Below are positions 23,126 to 35,046 of a stretch of 64,000 bases of DNA, in pieces (position 1 is the stretch's first letter; every line of letters starts with the position of its first letter). The position numbers and the translations under genes were made by a program. The notes under the pieces are model-generated. The model did not search any database and was not told the DNA's origin. It saw only the letters and a list, made by a program, of their open reading frames with translations. Source of the DNA: Podocnemis expansa (lineage: Eukaryota > Chordata > Testudines > Podocnemididae). Location: positions 1,282,147 through 1,346,146 of the forward strand of contig ML682122.1 in the NCBI GenBank assembly GCA_007922195.1. The letters are read 5' to 3'.

Positions 23126-24474
23126 TCTTGGAGTCTTTCATTCTCTGCAGTCATCCCCCTGTTTGTGTGGAGTTGCCCCACCTCCACTCCCTTGCTCAGG
23201 TCTCTGAGTGGCAGGCTCCTCATCCAGGCTGCTGTGACAAACAGCCCTGGGCCCTGCCCACATGAGCTTATCTTAAACCCCCTTATGTTCCTGGTGTGGC
23301 ACACAGCAATCAGTCTCTCCAATTCACTCTTAACAGCTCTATTTCTCTGCTCCACTCTACTCCACTCCCTCTCCCAGCTCCCTTTCAGTTGCCCTGCCTC
23401 CTGAGAAGGAGCTTTTAGGTGGTGCAGCAGGTTCCTTAAAAGGTTTAAGGTAACTTAATTGACCTGGCATATCCCTGGCTAAATTAAGCCAGGGAAAAAG
23501 CATTTACTAATCCTGGAGTTAACACACACACCCTCCACCAAGCTCCTTTAGCCATCAGGCACGATCCTGTCACACTAGGTAAAGGAATAGCATCTACATC
23601 AAATTCCTTGAGCACTGCCACCTCTTTCATTAGAAACTGAGCAGTGGAGAACAAACCAAATTGGCTGTGTAAGATGGCAGGACAGAGCAGATATGTGACA
23701 GAGGAGGTGCTGTATTGTAAAGCGGTGGGAGAATTTTTACAGGTAAGTAGTTGATTTGCCCAAATAGCAAGTTTTGGTCAACCCCTAATATACAGAAATT
23801 CAACAAATAGTTTCATCCTGGGTTGAGGGACTGAGATGGCAAACTGCTCACAGAGCAGTTCAGGGATCGTTAGTTAGATATTACACTCCTGACATGATGG
23901 CAGTGTGAGACCCCTGATGCTCACTGGGAGCTGGGCTATGGTTACCCACCACCTGCCTGGTCCAAGCGTGAAGGTCCATGACCTGCCAGCCTCCAGCAGA
24001 GACCCTGACCTGTCCCTGCCTTGCCGGCCACCTGCAGACAACCTCCTCACATTTTGTGTCTGCATTCAGTCTTAATCATCATCATCATCATCATCATCAT
24101 CACATTATTAAATGTACAATTATATTTTGAATCTGTGTTCAGTCCTTTTCAAAATAACTTTAAAAACTGTAATTAAACTTAATTAAACTATAAATAATTT
24201 ATTGTCATTTATGTAAATTAAAAATAATTTTTGTTAACTGAATTTTAATTTAACTTTACTTAAATAGATTGGTGGCACTTCTGGGTTGTAAAAATTATAT
24301 TTGTGGCCCTTGAGCCAAAAAAGTTTGAGAACTACTTTCAGTTAGGTCTTCACTCTCTGGTGGATATCTGGCATGACTAAGACCCGGACAATGTCACCTT
24401 TTCTTTTGTCTGGGTTTGGAGGATAGGTCACATCACTAAGGGTTGGACTGCATTTATCTGTCATGGCACCATTT
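23126..24474. other. Intergenic stretch with a (CAT)n run and a hAT-like end
   Basis: A nine-unit ATC/CAT microsatellite lies at 24075-24101. AAGTTTGAGAACTACTTTCAG near 24319 resembles the right terminus of a hAT element (CAGTGGTTCTCAAACTT type), but I could not fix its left end. No gene recognised. Confidence 0.45.
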
Positions 24475-24950
24475 TCCATGACTCCACAATGAGGGATAGC
24501 TCAAGGAACTGTGGCGTCCTGAGCTGGCTTTTGGTTTTGTGTCCCATCCCCATGGGGATGGATGTGCGGAACCCAGACTCTGCTACAGCTGGCTCACTCC
24601 ACCTCCATGGTGGGGAATAGCTGGCCCAGCGTCTAAATGGGCCAGCCCAGAGACGAGGTTCCCCTCTCCTGCCCTTCCCCTGGGCAGGCTGTTCCTCCCT
24701 AGGGGAGGGGAGGGGAGGGGAGGGCCAGCCCAGAGGTGGGGCAAAAAAGCAGAGCCCACCCCACAGGCTGGCCTGCTCCATCCCTCAGTGCAGAGTGGCT
24801 GGCTCAAGGAGGGGTGGTAGCATGGGTTTGGCTTCTGAGCCAGTCCACAGTACCCGTAGCACAGCACCACGGAGCACCCAAGGCACTGGCACCCCTAACC
24901 ACTGCCTTATTTTCTTGTGGGTCAAGCCGGCCCTGCCCACAACTCCAGTG
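24475..24950 (+). repeat. GC-rich dispersed repeat R2, copy 1
   Basis: Aligns in the same orientation with 46590-46985. Shared landmarks are CCTGAGCTGGCTTTTG, a CTCTGCTGGC-type phrase, GGCCAGCCCAGAGGTGGGGC and GCAGAGTGGCTGG. It contains a short GGGGA tandem at 24700-24722. There is no coding motif. Confidence 0.55.
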
Positions 24951-25436
24951 TCCAGCTGTCCACTTTATCACATTACAATCTGGTGAGCATAACAGCCTCT
25001 CTGCCATCAGGGAGGTCTGGGCCAGCCTACTGGTATTTCAATAACAGCCTGCTGGAGGTTGTGGGCTTTTTGATGACCTTACAGGAGTTCTGTCTGCGCT
25101 GGAGATGGCAGATGCCCTCCTCTCCCCTCAGTACAACATTAGTGGGATATGGGAAATGTGCATGCCCAGGTCTTTTGCCCCTGATACACTCAGGAAGCCA
25201 GCTGGTGGAGGAATACAGGGATAAAGCAGATGAATTGGGAAGTCTTAGAGCTCGTGAGCTGTCTGGCTGCCTGGCGCAAACATTCATTCCATTTCGGATC
25301 ATGCCAGGAGAAGCAGGAGGAGATTAAGGCTGTCAAGGATGGTGGTATTTGTGATACTGGTAGACCATGTGTTAGCTGTTACTAGGGATGTTAGAGATAT
25401 TAGTTGAACATTGACAAATTCATAACTGGAAACTAA

Positions 25437-26310
25437 GGGTATATCTACACTATGGACTTAAGTCGACTTAAGCCACTCCCTGTCTATATTTAGAAATTAT
25501 CGTCAACTTAAACAATTGCTTAAGTCAATTTAAAAACTCCTGCCCTGTAAATAGGCCTAAGTATTTAAGCCAACTTAACACGGCAAGGCCAGCTCCCTTC
25601 CCACCCAGGGGTATGATTGGGCTCCAGGGCCCAGATTCGGTCTGGGGGGGGGGGGAGCAATCTGGCTCCGGCCCTGTGATGAGGAGCCAGGGGCTGGAAC
25701 TGGCTCCTAGCTCCTCTTCGTGGGTAGTGCGGGCTGGCAGCTGGTTCCTGAAGCCTGAAGACAGAGGCAGCTTTTGGGGTAAGTGAAGCAGGGGGCCCCA
25801 TAGTGGTTGCCTGCTTTATTTATGCTAGCGCTTGCATGGCTGGGTAATGGTAATGGGGGGGCTGTGGACTGCAAGGGCCAGCAGCTGCACCACCCACCTG
25901 CCCGCCCGTGTCTCTTCAGCAGGGGCGGACCAGTGCTCCCTGCCTACACCCAGCCAGCCGTGCCTCTCCAAGGGGAGGGAGGAGAGTGGCTGGCATGGTA
26001 CTGTGACTTGCTGGGAGTGGGGCCCCCTGGGAGTTGGGACTGGGGGCGGCGCTTAGGACTTCAGAGGGGGCCCAAAACCCTGGTGAAGGTGGTACTGGAG
26101 GCCTACAGGGAGCCCCATAAATCATTCTCACCTAGGGCCCCCTACTGGCTAAGGCCACTTCTGTCTTCAGAAAGAGGCTGAGAGCCCCGTCTGACACCAA
26201 GGCCCTCTCCACAGACTGTGGGGGCTAGGTGCCAGCTCAGAGCCTGATCTGGATCCCAGCTGCTTGACCCAGGAGCAAGCAGCTTGGAGCCTGGTCAATT
26301 TCACAGACGC
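25437..26310. mobile_element. Foldback element, TTAAGTCAACTTAA family (copy G), right end lost
   Basis: The left end GGTATATCTACACTATGG is followed by TTAAGTCGACTTAA modules. The GC-rich core (25590-26310) contains GCCTGGTCAATTTCACAGAC as in copy C. I see no matching right terminus, so the 3' side appears truncated. Confidence 0.6.
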
Positions 26311-26961
26311 TGGGACTGTGAAATCAACAAGGAACTGCCTGCAGAGAGGGGCTGTGGCCCAGATTGAGCTCTCAGCCACTCTCTGCAGGCTGCAGTGAGC
26401 CCTGAGGTTCATTCTATAACTGCAAAGTACTTGCTTTGAACTTGTGAATTCAGGCAAGAAAGGTGGCTTTCCCGAAATGAACTATGAAAACTAAGTGGGC
26501 AACTTGAAACAACAAAACTCTCTTATATTCATGAATTTGCTCCATACAAGAAAGTTTGTCCCATCAGTTTGAATTCTGGAAGAGGGAAATAAAGGTATAA
26601 AAAAGATGGCGGGCATGAGGTTTCTGCAGTTCTTTGTTTACCTTTTCACAGTGCTATAGTTAGGAAATAATAGCAGAGGTCACCAGGGCCAACTTGAAGA
26701 CATTCAGTGCTGACATATTACTACAGCTCCTTCATCATTTGGAACAACAGACTGGAATTATTTTCAGTGTCTATGTTGCTTGCTTTAAATCTGTAAATAT
26801 TGCCATTTGTATTAGCTTAGCGTAAGATGGGCTACATATATTGTCTTTGCTGTGAGATCTGAGATACAACTTAAGGTACACCTGCCATCAGTGGCTGATC
26901 TCCTGGGATTGGGAACAATTTGAATATGTTCTGATCTTTGGTTTAAGTGACCGCTGATCAC

Positions 26962-27612
26962 GAGTATGTCTACACTATCGGTTTAAGTCAACAAATAGCC
27001 CCTTAAGTCAAATTAAACCAAGCTCTGACCACATTGAGAAGGTATTAAGTTGACTTAAGCATTCACTTAAGTCAGCTTAATAATTCTCACTTGTTGTCGA
27101 CTTAGCAATGTAGCCCGGGAGTTGGCTTAATTGGCCTCCTAGCTGTCTGAAACATGGGGATGGGGACTGGAGAGAAGTTGGGAGTATTCCCAGCTGTGTG
27201 CAACACAGCAAACCCCCCCCCATGTCTTAGCCCCAGCCCCACAGCCCTCCATCCTATCACTAAAGCCCACATCACCTTCCCCCTGACCTGAGCCAGCAAC
27301 TTTCCTCTTCTCAGGCCAACACCACGTGTCTCTCCTTCTCCAGCCCAACCCCATGTGTCTCCCCTTCTCAGCTTGACCTCACATCTTCCCCCCATCAGCC
27401 CGGCCCGGTGTGTCTCCCCACTCTCAGCCTGACCCCATGTCTCCCCTTCTCAGCCAGAACTCACATCTCTTCCCCCAGCCAGCTCAACCCCACGAGTCTT
27501 CCTTTCTCAGCCTGCCCTGTATGTCTCCCATTCCCAACCCAACCCCATGTATATTCCTTTCTTAGCCTGACCCTGTGTGTCCCTTTCCCCTTCTCAGACC
27601 AACACCCCTGAT
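26962..27612. mobile_element. Foldback element, TTAAGTCAACTTAA family (copy H), with a minisatellite core
   Basis: The left end GAGTATGTCTACACTATCGG is followed by TTAAGTCAA modules to about 27110. It then changes to a C/T-rich core made of a degenerate tandem (27280-27600) with units like CCCCATGTCTCCCCTTCTCAG of about 25-30 bp. This core is unrelated to that of copies C and G. No right terminus is seen. Confidence 0.5.
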
Positions 27613-27616
27613 GCTG

Positions 27617-27780
27617 TAAAACAAACAATGAGTCCTGTGACACTTTTTTAAGGCTAACAAATTCATTTATTGCAAGAGCTTTCATAGGAGAAAATCCCAC
27701 CTTGTCAGATGGTTTGAAGATGGGGAAACTTACAGAATAGGAAGAAAGTAAATGCAAGGGAGGCCTACTCACCTAAAAGA
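27617..27780 (-). mobile_element. Penelope-like element terminal fragment
   Basis: CAATGAGTCCTGTGACACTT, AAGGCTAACAAATTCATTTATT and GAGCTTTCATAGGAGAAAATC match, in minus orientation, the terminal repeat of the copies at 14456 and 52801. TTTGAAGATGGGGAAACTTAC and AAATGCAAGG match their 3' UTR. Confidence 0.7.
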
Positions 27781-28251
27781 TGCGTCCCAATTCAGCAAGA
27801 GAAAAACATCTTCACCTAAACATCACATGTACTGATTATTGCTATTTCTCATCATAATTGTGTCTTGGCCTGTGTAAGAAAACCAGATTTAAACAAAGTT
27901 GTTGCTGCATAAAGCAATATCTCCTCTCATGCTCAGATCCCTCTCTAAATACTGAGAAAAAAAAAAAAAACAGGTAAAAAAATGGCTCTTGGAAGGGTGA
28001 GAAACAAAGCTGTGACTTTTCTGAAAGAGTGCAGTTTCCTATATGGTAGCCCTAGTCACTGCACTTAGAGAGAAATGAGGACCAATAAGTTTCTGAACAT
28101 TCAGTTCTTCTGGAATAGAGTCAATCAATCCAACCCAAATCCTATGGACACTATCGCAAGAATTGGGATAGGGATGGTTTGGGGTCAATAACTCATTACA
28201 CATTTCAAGGTTGGACTGAGTATGAGAACTCACGATGAGACAATGTAATCC
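27781..28251. other. Intergenic stretch, nothing recognised
   Basis: Includes a poly-A run near 27956-27970. No gene or known repeat was identified. Confidence 0.4.
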
Positions 28252-28905
28252 AATCACATAGACTCAGAGACTCAAAGGTCAGAAGTGACTAGTATGATCA
28301 TCTAGTCCAGGCGTGGCCAAACTGCAGCTTGGGAGCCACATGCAGCTCTTGAATGAAAAAGTGTGGCTCACAGAAAAACATCAGAAAAGGAATTCAGGAA
28401 AGCAGCCACAGCCTAGGAGCTCAGAAGGGGGTTGGGACAGTGGGGAGAAGTGGTGGCATGGTCAGGAATGGTGGGGAGAAGCACGGCATGGCTGGGATTT
28501 AAAAAACTCACCAGTAGCCTGTAGTCTTCTACATCAAACAGCAGCTAAGTTTTTACTGTATAGGCCTAATTTTCATAGAAATTTTAAGTAATTATTAGAA
28601 ATTGACATTAGTAGGATCAATATCTGCCCTCTTTTTATGACAAAATTAAAGTGTGCAGTGAATTTTAAACTTAGTAATTTTGGAGTAGGTAAAAGTATAT
28701 GGCTATATACCTCAGTACAGCTCTCAAAGTTTTAATAATGAAATTGTATGGCTCTTGAGTTCCATAAATTTGGCCACCCCGATCTAGTCTGACCCTCTGC
28801 GCAGTGTAGACCTCAGAGCCTCACCCATCCACTCCAGCAATAAGCCTATGATTAAATTATTTAAGTACTCAAATCATGATTTAAGGACTTTAAGATACAG
28901 AGAAG
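28252..28905 (-). mobile_element. CR1-type LINE 3' end fragment, split by a hAT element
   Basis: The antisense 3' region of a CR1 element resembles the abundant sauropsid CR1 tail: GTCAGAAGTGACTAGTATGA, then CATCTAGTC, then GTCTGACCCTCTGCGCAGTG and TCAAATCATGATTTAAGGAC. It is interrupted at 28308-28781 by a hAT insertion, across which the sequence reads continuously once one copy of the 8-bp duplication is removed. Confidence 0.7.
28308..28781. mobile_element. hAT-type non-autonomous element (CAGGCGTGGCCAAA termini)
   Basis: 474 bp with inverted termini CAGGCGTGGCCAAAC and ATTTGGCCACCCCG. It is flanked by a perfect 8-bp duplication ATCTAGTC (28300-28307 and 28782-28789). The interior is non-coding. 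The duplication length is diagnostic of hAT. Confidence 0.88.
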
Positions 28906-29252
28906 TCACTGGTTGGTGAGCCATGTCCTGTGACACAGAGGAAAGCAACAAAATGTGAAAGAATCCCTTGCTCTTTGTCCGGCTGGGGAGAGCAAGCTTG
29001 TAGAGAAAGGGGCTGGAGATGGGGGAGAGCAAGAAAGAAGAGGCTGAGCAAACTGTTTTTGTGACAGGAAAGAGTGCAATATTCCCATCAAGGCAGGAAC
29101 CACTACCAGTTGTACAAAAGCAGTAGCAGGTGTGGGTGGCAGGGAGCCAGTAAGACAGCTGTTGTTGGTTGCTAAAGTGAGGGAGTGAGGACAACACACC
29201 TCCACTATTTCCCCCTGATCCAGTGCTTTCTCAGCTTGCCATGCATCACTTT

Positions 29253-29430
29253 CAGGCAAAGGCGTGGCCTTCCCCCAAACTCCATCCACATACACTTCTG
29301 ATATAGTCCCAGGCACTGCCCAAACACTTTCTGCGCCCCAGACTCCTCAGTGCCCCATTAGAGACAACCTCAGTACATCAGTACCAAAGAAGTGCTGAGT
29401 CTGGGTCAGATCAGGTCTTGGATGTGCATG
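29253..29430 (+). repeat. Dispersed repeat R3, copy 1
   Basis: Closely matches 32517-32690: CTCCATCCACATACAC, CCCAGGCACTGCCCAA, CAGACTCCTCAG and CTCAGTACATCAGTA in the same order. At 32517 the unit directly follows repeat R1; here it precedes CR1. Confidence 0.65.
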
Positions 29431-29431
29431 A

Positions 29432-30555
29432 GTCTAAAACGGGCAGGATGAACTACATCCAAGAGTGCTGAGAGAGTTGGCCAAAGAGATAGAAGAACCA
29501 CTGTCCATTATCTTTGAAAACTCATGGTGAATGGGGGAGGTGCTGGAGGACTGGAAAAAAGCTAATACAGTATGTATCATCAAGAAGGGGAAAAAGGAGG
29601 ATCTGGAGTTACAGACCTGTCAGCCTCACCTCCATCCTTGGGAAAATCATGTGCAGGTTCTCAAAGAAACCATCCTGAAACACTTGGAGGACAATAGAGG
29701 AATCAGGAACAGTCAGCATGGATTCACCAGTTGTAACTTGTGCCTAATCAATCTCATTGCCTTCTATGATGAGACGACTGGATTTGTGGATGCAGGAAGA
29801 GCCATTGATGTGATATACCTGGAGTTTAGCAAGGCTTTTCATATGGTTTCCCACAGCATTCTCGTCCACAATTTAAGGAAGGATGGACTAGATGTGTGGA
29901 CTGTAAGGTGGATAGAAAACTGGCTAGATCAACAGTTTCAGTGGGTAGGAATCTATGGCTCAATGTCTAGCTGGCAAACAATAACATGTGGTGTGCCCCA
30001 GGGGTCAATCCTGGAGCCGGTTCTGTTCAAAATTTTCATTAATGTTCCTGATGATAGATTGCTCACTCAGTAAATTTGCAGATGACACCAAGCTGGGGGG
30101 GAGGGGAACAGTAAACACTGGAGAGCAGAGGCAGGGTTCAGGGAGACCTAGACAAATTAGAGCCATGGGACAATAGAAATCTCATGAGGTTCAGCAAGGA
30201 CAAGTTTGAAATCCTGCACTTGGGATGGAGAAACACCATGCACTGCTACAGACTGGGGAGCGATTGGCTAAGTAGCAGCACTGTAGAAAATGACATGGGG
30301 GTCATAGTGGATGGAAAGCTGGCTATGAGTCAACAGTGTGCTCTTGTTGCCATAAAAAGGCCAAAGGCATACTGGGCTGCATCAATAGAAGTGTAGCCAG
30401 CAGATCGAGGAGGTGTGATTATTCCCCTCTATTCGGCACTGATGAGGCCACATCTGGAATACTGTGTCCAATTTTGGACACCCCACTAAAAAAAGGTCAT
30501 GGACAAATTAGAAAGAGTTCAGCAGAAGGCAACAAAAATGGTCAGGAGGCTAGAG
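29432..30555 (+). mobile_element. CR1 LINE reverse transcriptase region (truncated, frameshifted)
   Basis: Plus-strand CR1 ORF2 segment. About 29440-29530 encodes a region like RELAKEIEEPLSIIFENS, in front of MGEVLEDWKKANTVCIIKKG (29531). Then come QHGFTSCNLCLINLIAFYDE, AIDVIYLEFSKAFHMVSHSI, GVPQGSILEPVLFKIFIN and, after a frameshift near 30050, SKFADDTKLGG with the catalytic DD. Downstream blocks MRFSKDKFEILHLG, MSQQCALVAIKR and [22 protein letters not shown] lie in further frames. The 5' end and the far 3' end are missing. Confidence 0.9.
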
Positions 30556-31257
30556 CAGTTCTTCCAACCTTTTCTCTGCCACAGCACACCTTGATATTAC
30601 CATTAACTCATGAATATTCAAATTAAGTTGTGAATATTCATGACCCACAGCACACTGGTAAGTATTTATTGCACGGGGGTTGGTAGGGGGTAGAAAGGAA
30701 GTTGTGACAAGGAAGGGGAGTGGAGGTTACGGGTAGCTATGTGGGGTGGCAGAAAACAGTGTGAGGCACAGAGCAAAGAAGGGTGGCGAAGGAGGGCCAG
30801 GGTGGCCATGTGGGGAGCAATGGAAGGCAGGATGGGGACCAGGGCAGGGGTGGCAAGAGAGGACAGGGGAAGGGAGAACACAAGTAGCTATGCAGGGTCG
30901 CAGGGGGGAACATGGGGAGTGGGAGGGCAGGGCAGGTATGGGGCAGCACCTTTCCCCCAGCAGCTCCTTCACCCTCAGCAGCCTCCTTCTCCCCAACAGC
31001 TCCCTCCTCTTTTCCCAGCACACACTTCCTCCATCCCAGCTTCAGGCAGCACCACCTTCTCCCCCACCTTCCTTCTGCAAATAGTTCTGCCCCACTGCTG
31101 TGACTCGCTGCCTCCTAAAGCTCCCCACCACACTGCACATGGTGGTCCCTCCTCTCCAGTAGCCCCTTCCCCCACATGGCTTCCCACTTCACTGGAGCCC
31201 CTGTCAGCCCTTCCCCCACCCAGCCCAGCCTAGCCTCACCATGCTGGTGGCATCCCC
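30556..31257. repeat. hAT-like terminus followed by G/C-rich low-complexity sequence
   Basis: CAGTTCTTCCAACCTTTTC at 30556 resembles a CAGTGGTTCCCAACCTTTT hAT terminus. It is followed by an imperfect inverted pair around GAATATTCA (30610-30640). From 30660 the sequence is purine-rich GGxAGG then CTCC-rich. Frames on both strands are compositional. Confidence 0.4.
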
Positions 31258-31997
31258 AGTCAAAACAGCTTAAACAACTTTGCTTTTGAAAGGAAGGTTA
31301 TTTCAAAACAAGTTGTTTCAAAATAAGCCGTTTGGACATGTTATTTAGAAACAAGGATTGCTTCAAAACAACAAGGACCTACGTCCCAGGGACCAGTACC
31401 CTGGCCAGGGTGCTGAGTGGAGTTCAGGGGGCCCGAGGGTGCCCCAGCTGACTTCCCCCCTCCCCACTTCCCCTTGCTGGGACCAGGGGGGGACAGGTGC
31501 CTCACTGCAGCCCCCGCGGGGTAGCCACTCCAGGGGCGGCTCACCCAGCTGCTGGGGCTGCCCCCAAGCCCGGGGCACCCCACCCCCAGGCTTCCTTGGA
31601 GCCTCACCTCCTCCCCCCCACTGCTACTGCCATGGGCGCGGGGCCTTCCTTGGTGCCTCCCCCACCGCTTCTGCCATGGGGGGGAGGGGAAGGCCCCCGC
31701 AGGATCATTGAGGGGGGCAGGGGAAGTCCCCCACCCCCTGCAGAAGTGGCAGGGGGGCAGTGGAATCCCGGGGGCAGGGCGTTCTCGGCCCAGCACAGGC
31801 CTTCCTGCCCCTCCATTCCCCTATTTCAAAATAGAATGTCACAATGGACATGCTATTTTGATTCCAACCTTTTTCCTTATTTCAAAATAGCTTTTTGTTA
31901 TTTTGAAATAAGGCATTTCAAAATAAGGCCTTTATTTCGAACCAGCTTGTTTCAAAATGGCTTGTTTCGAAACAAGGGCTTGTGTGTGGACATAGCC
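31258..31997. mobile_element. Foldback element, GC-core TTTCGAAA family (copy I), left end lost
   Basis: Arms TTATTTCAAAACAAGTTGTT on the left and TTGTTTCGAAACAAGGGCTT on the right, with the right terminus GTGTGGACATAGCC. The GC-rich core lies at 31375-31815. A diverged version of the central palindrome (AAAATAGAATGTCAC / ACATGCTATTTTG) lies near 31826-31860. The left terminal repeat is missing. Confidence 0.6.
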
Positions 31998-32004
31998 AGA
32001 GAGT

Positions 32005-32480
32005 GGACTACTACAGTAACTTGAGGTTAGAATGTGTCTGATATTTTCATTTGCTAATAGTTAGTTCCTGACAGCTTGGTTAAATGATTCTGCGTTGATA
32101 TGCTGCATACTCGCTTAAAATCATGTTTTGATCAATAAACTCCTGTTTGTTTTATCTAAAGTTGTGCAGATTTTATAGAGTGTGAAGGATGCAGTCATTT
32201 TTTTTTGTTTTGTTTAACTGGTGAGCTGGAGTTGATGAGTGTAAAGTGGTCTGAGAAGGGTCCCAATCCCTGAAGGAGGTAGTTTCTGGTGTGACATCCA
32301 GGGGCTGGGGATGCTTGCTGAGGAACTGTCTCTGTGTGGCTAGTGAACATATTTTGACTGCATGGGAATGATTACACACAGGAGCCTCATGTGGTCTCAC
32401 CCAGGAATGGGGCTCGACCTAACAAACCAAGGTAAGTTGGGGTCCAGGAGTGGGAAAGCGGGGAGGCACAGCAGCACACC
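32005..32480 (+). repeat. Dispersed repeat R1, copy 2
   Basis: Matches 9005-9505 and 42958-43460: GGACTACTACAGTAAC, CGCTTAAAATCATG, CAATAAACTCCTGTTTG, TTTATCTAAAGTTGTG, GATTACACACAGGAG and AGCAGCACACC. The AATAAA lies at about 32133. It is directly followed by repeat R3. Confidence 0.6.
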
Positions 32481-32516
32481 TAACTAGACCATGGGAGCTT
32501 GCCATATGTCTCTTTC

Positions 32517-32690
32517 AGGCCAAGGTGGGGCCTTCCCCACAGCTCCATCCACATACACACTTCTGACAGAGACCCAGGCACTGCCCAAGCACCCTCTGCA
32601 CCTCAGACTCCTCAGCAAATCATTCAAGACTGTCTCAGTACATCAGTATCAGACAAGAGCTGGGTTTGGGCCATATCAGGTCTGAAAACA
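32517..32690 (+). repeat. Dispersed repeat R3, copy 2
   Basis: Partner of 29253-29430 with the same landmark order and orientation. The two copies suggest one larger unit in which R3 lies next to R1. Confidence 0.6.
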
Positions 32691-32866
32691 ACTCTACACT
32701 TATGGACTGCAATGAGGGTCAAACTGACTAATATGTTCAGGCTAAGATTTAAAATTTAGTTTGAGCTGAACTGTATGTTGGAGACCCTGGCTAGTGTGTG
32801 GTATTTGTAAGCATTTACAAGATGAGCACACCAGTTACCTGTTTATACTCTAATTATGTGTTTCTT

Positions 32867-32867
32867 T

Positions 32868-32899
<32 letters not shown>

Positions 32900-32900
32900 A
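32867..32900. repeat. (GAAA)n microsatellite
   Basis: About eight uninterrupted AAAG units. Confidence 0.95.
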
Positions 32901-34334
32901 CCTATTCTTTAGAAGCTTTTTGCCATTAAAGCATTACCAAACTATTAATCCTCTTGATGTTCACATGTTAATTGTGTTTTGCACTAGTGGTTTCAAAATC
33001 ATAGCTGAGGGATTTGTTATGTCTTTTCCCTCAGGGACTAAGATCAATCTATCAAAAGATCAGGAAGAAAAGCACTGCAGTGATGTCATCTGTATTGGAT
33101 GGGAAAATGCATATAACTAGGTAGCAATGCCATGTAAAAGATGTTGCAAGTCAACAGCAAAGTCCCAGCTTTTCAGCATTAGAATGAACCTCTGGATAGG
33201 AGCATTAGGACACGTGAGTTGCCTGAAACAGACATTTTCTCCGTGTTTGAGTAATACAGTGTTACTTTCTAGGCAGCTGGCAAAGGTTCATTCCAAGAGG
33301 ATTAAAGGACATGTGGATGAGCAAACAGGCACCCCTGTTCTCTTTTACTTTAGGGACAGTACTGGTCTAAGGATCAATGAAGTGCTATGTCCACCAGGCT
33401 GTGTTCAGCACTGCAGCTCATACCGCAGATGGGAGGACCAATAGGTAGAAGAAACGGAATCAAGGAGATTTGAGGGTGGTTGAAAATCAGAGTAAAGGGA
33501 GCTGAGGAGAGATTGGCTCAGAGAGTGCCCAGGTAAAGTGCGTCTCCCCAGAATTAGCAGTTAGGATGAGCCATGCCTATCTGATCTTTGGGTCATACAG
33601 GTGCACATACACTGTTTGTTTTACCAAAAAAGCCTGTGTGTCCTGTTGAGCTTTGAATCCTGCCATTAAATGGGGCTGGGTTTCACAATGCCTGATTTTG
33701 GGCTCTGTGTTCACCTGGTTACAGTTCACCGTGGGGAAAGCTTACAAGTGCCGATGAACCTAGTCAGTCCTGCTAAGCATTCCCTTTTGGTAAAGAGAAG
33801 TCACAATCCATGGTATGGGTCTAAAGAGGAGAACTGTGGGTTTTAACTTCAGAGAGGTAAAGGTTCAGGAGCTCACATTTGCAATGAAACACAAAAGGTG
33901 AAACTAGGCCTGGACTGTGAGAAGGCAAGGGTAAGGGCACAAACAGTTTCTTGGTATAGGCAGGAGCAGCACATGAATATATTGTTCTCCTGAATGTATT
34001 AATAATACCTAGTCTTTCTTTAAAGCTCTTCAGGGGAGAGTTTTGAAGCAAAACAAAAATAAAACAAAACAAACAAACAAACAAACAAACAAAAAAACAA
34101 CAACCCAGGACTGGGTACCTGTGCTATATCCTTTCTTCTGCCTTTTAAAGTCTCTCCCTATACGCCTACTCAGCAAGTAAAAGCTTTCAGGTTAGAATAT
34201 GCAGAAACTGGTTAATGGCAAGACCAGCAAAAGAGTCCTGGCTACAGAATTTCACAACACTGTGCAATCCCTCTTATTATTCTGGCTGTCAGGAAAGTAT
34301 CCTAGGATAATTGAATGTAGGAATACAAGAAACA
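32901..34334. other. Intergenic stretch with an (AAAC)n run
   Basis: No gene recognised. An AAAC/CAAA microsatellite lies at about 34050-34103. Confidence 0.45.
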
Positions 34335-34600
34335 CATTAGGTCAGAGATTCATGGATTTCATTGCTAGAACGGACTCTTATGACCATCTCCTGTGAGGTC
34401 ATGCATAATACAGATCAAAGAATTTCACTCAGTAATTGCTGCATCTGTTTCATATCTTGGCTGAACTAGAACCAATACAATCTGCTGTGATTTAAAACTC
34501 TCAATGATTGAGTACACCATACATTCCCTGGGAATTTGTCCTGAAGGTTTATTACACTCAATTTTGTAGTCCTTATAGCAAAAAAGATACTAAACAATTA
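34335..34600 (-). mobile_element. CR1-type LINE 3' fragment, old
   Basis: AGATTCATGGATTTCATTGC, then CTTATGACCATCTCCTGTGA and ATGATTGAGTACACCATACA read like the antisense 3' part of sauropsid CR1 copies. It is strongly diverged. Confidence 0.5.
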
Positions 34601-35028
34601 AAGAAAAGGGTTCAGTGAAACTCAGCTTATTTTTATGCTCAAGCCTCTAGGTCAGTTAAAAATATTTATATAATACAGGGCCTCTAGGCAAGAGTTTGAA
34701 TGATACAACCAAAATTCATTAAACCAAAAATAAGCTAAACAAACAGTCATGCAATTACCACTTGCACAATACTCCCATTATACTTATACTCTGAGATGGA
34801 ATGGTGCATCTACGGGTGATCAGCCCAGTTAAAACACAGAATAAATATCACTGGAATAATAACTGAACCTTAATACCCTCAAATGCTGTGGGCAGTCTGG
34901 CTCGAATCCAACACTAAATAAAGTTCAAAGAGATGGAAGAACAAGGAAATCTCTGAAGATGCAAAGAAAGGAGATCTTTCTGGTTTGGTTAATCTTTCTT
35001 CTTTTTCTTTATTTCTTCCCTTCTTTCC

Positions 35029-35030
35029 AG
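35029..35030 (+). promoter_or_regulatory. Splice acceptor AG of the OR at 35047
   Basis: A long pyrimidine tract (34990-35028) ends TTCTTTCCAG, 16 nt before the ATG. This fits the usual OR arrangement of a spliced leader exon and a single coding exon. Confidence 0.6.
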
Positions 35031-35046
35031 AAAGCCTTTTGCACAA

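Noticed and set aside
30727..31816. Several proline/serine-rich frames of 70-175 codons
   Set aside because: Lie in purine- or C-rich low complexity and in the GC core of a foldback element, open on both strands.
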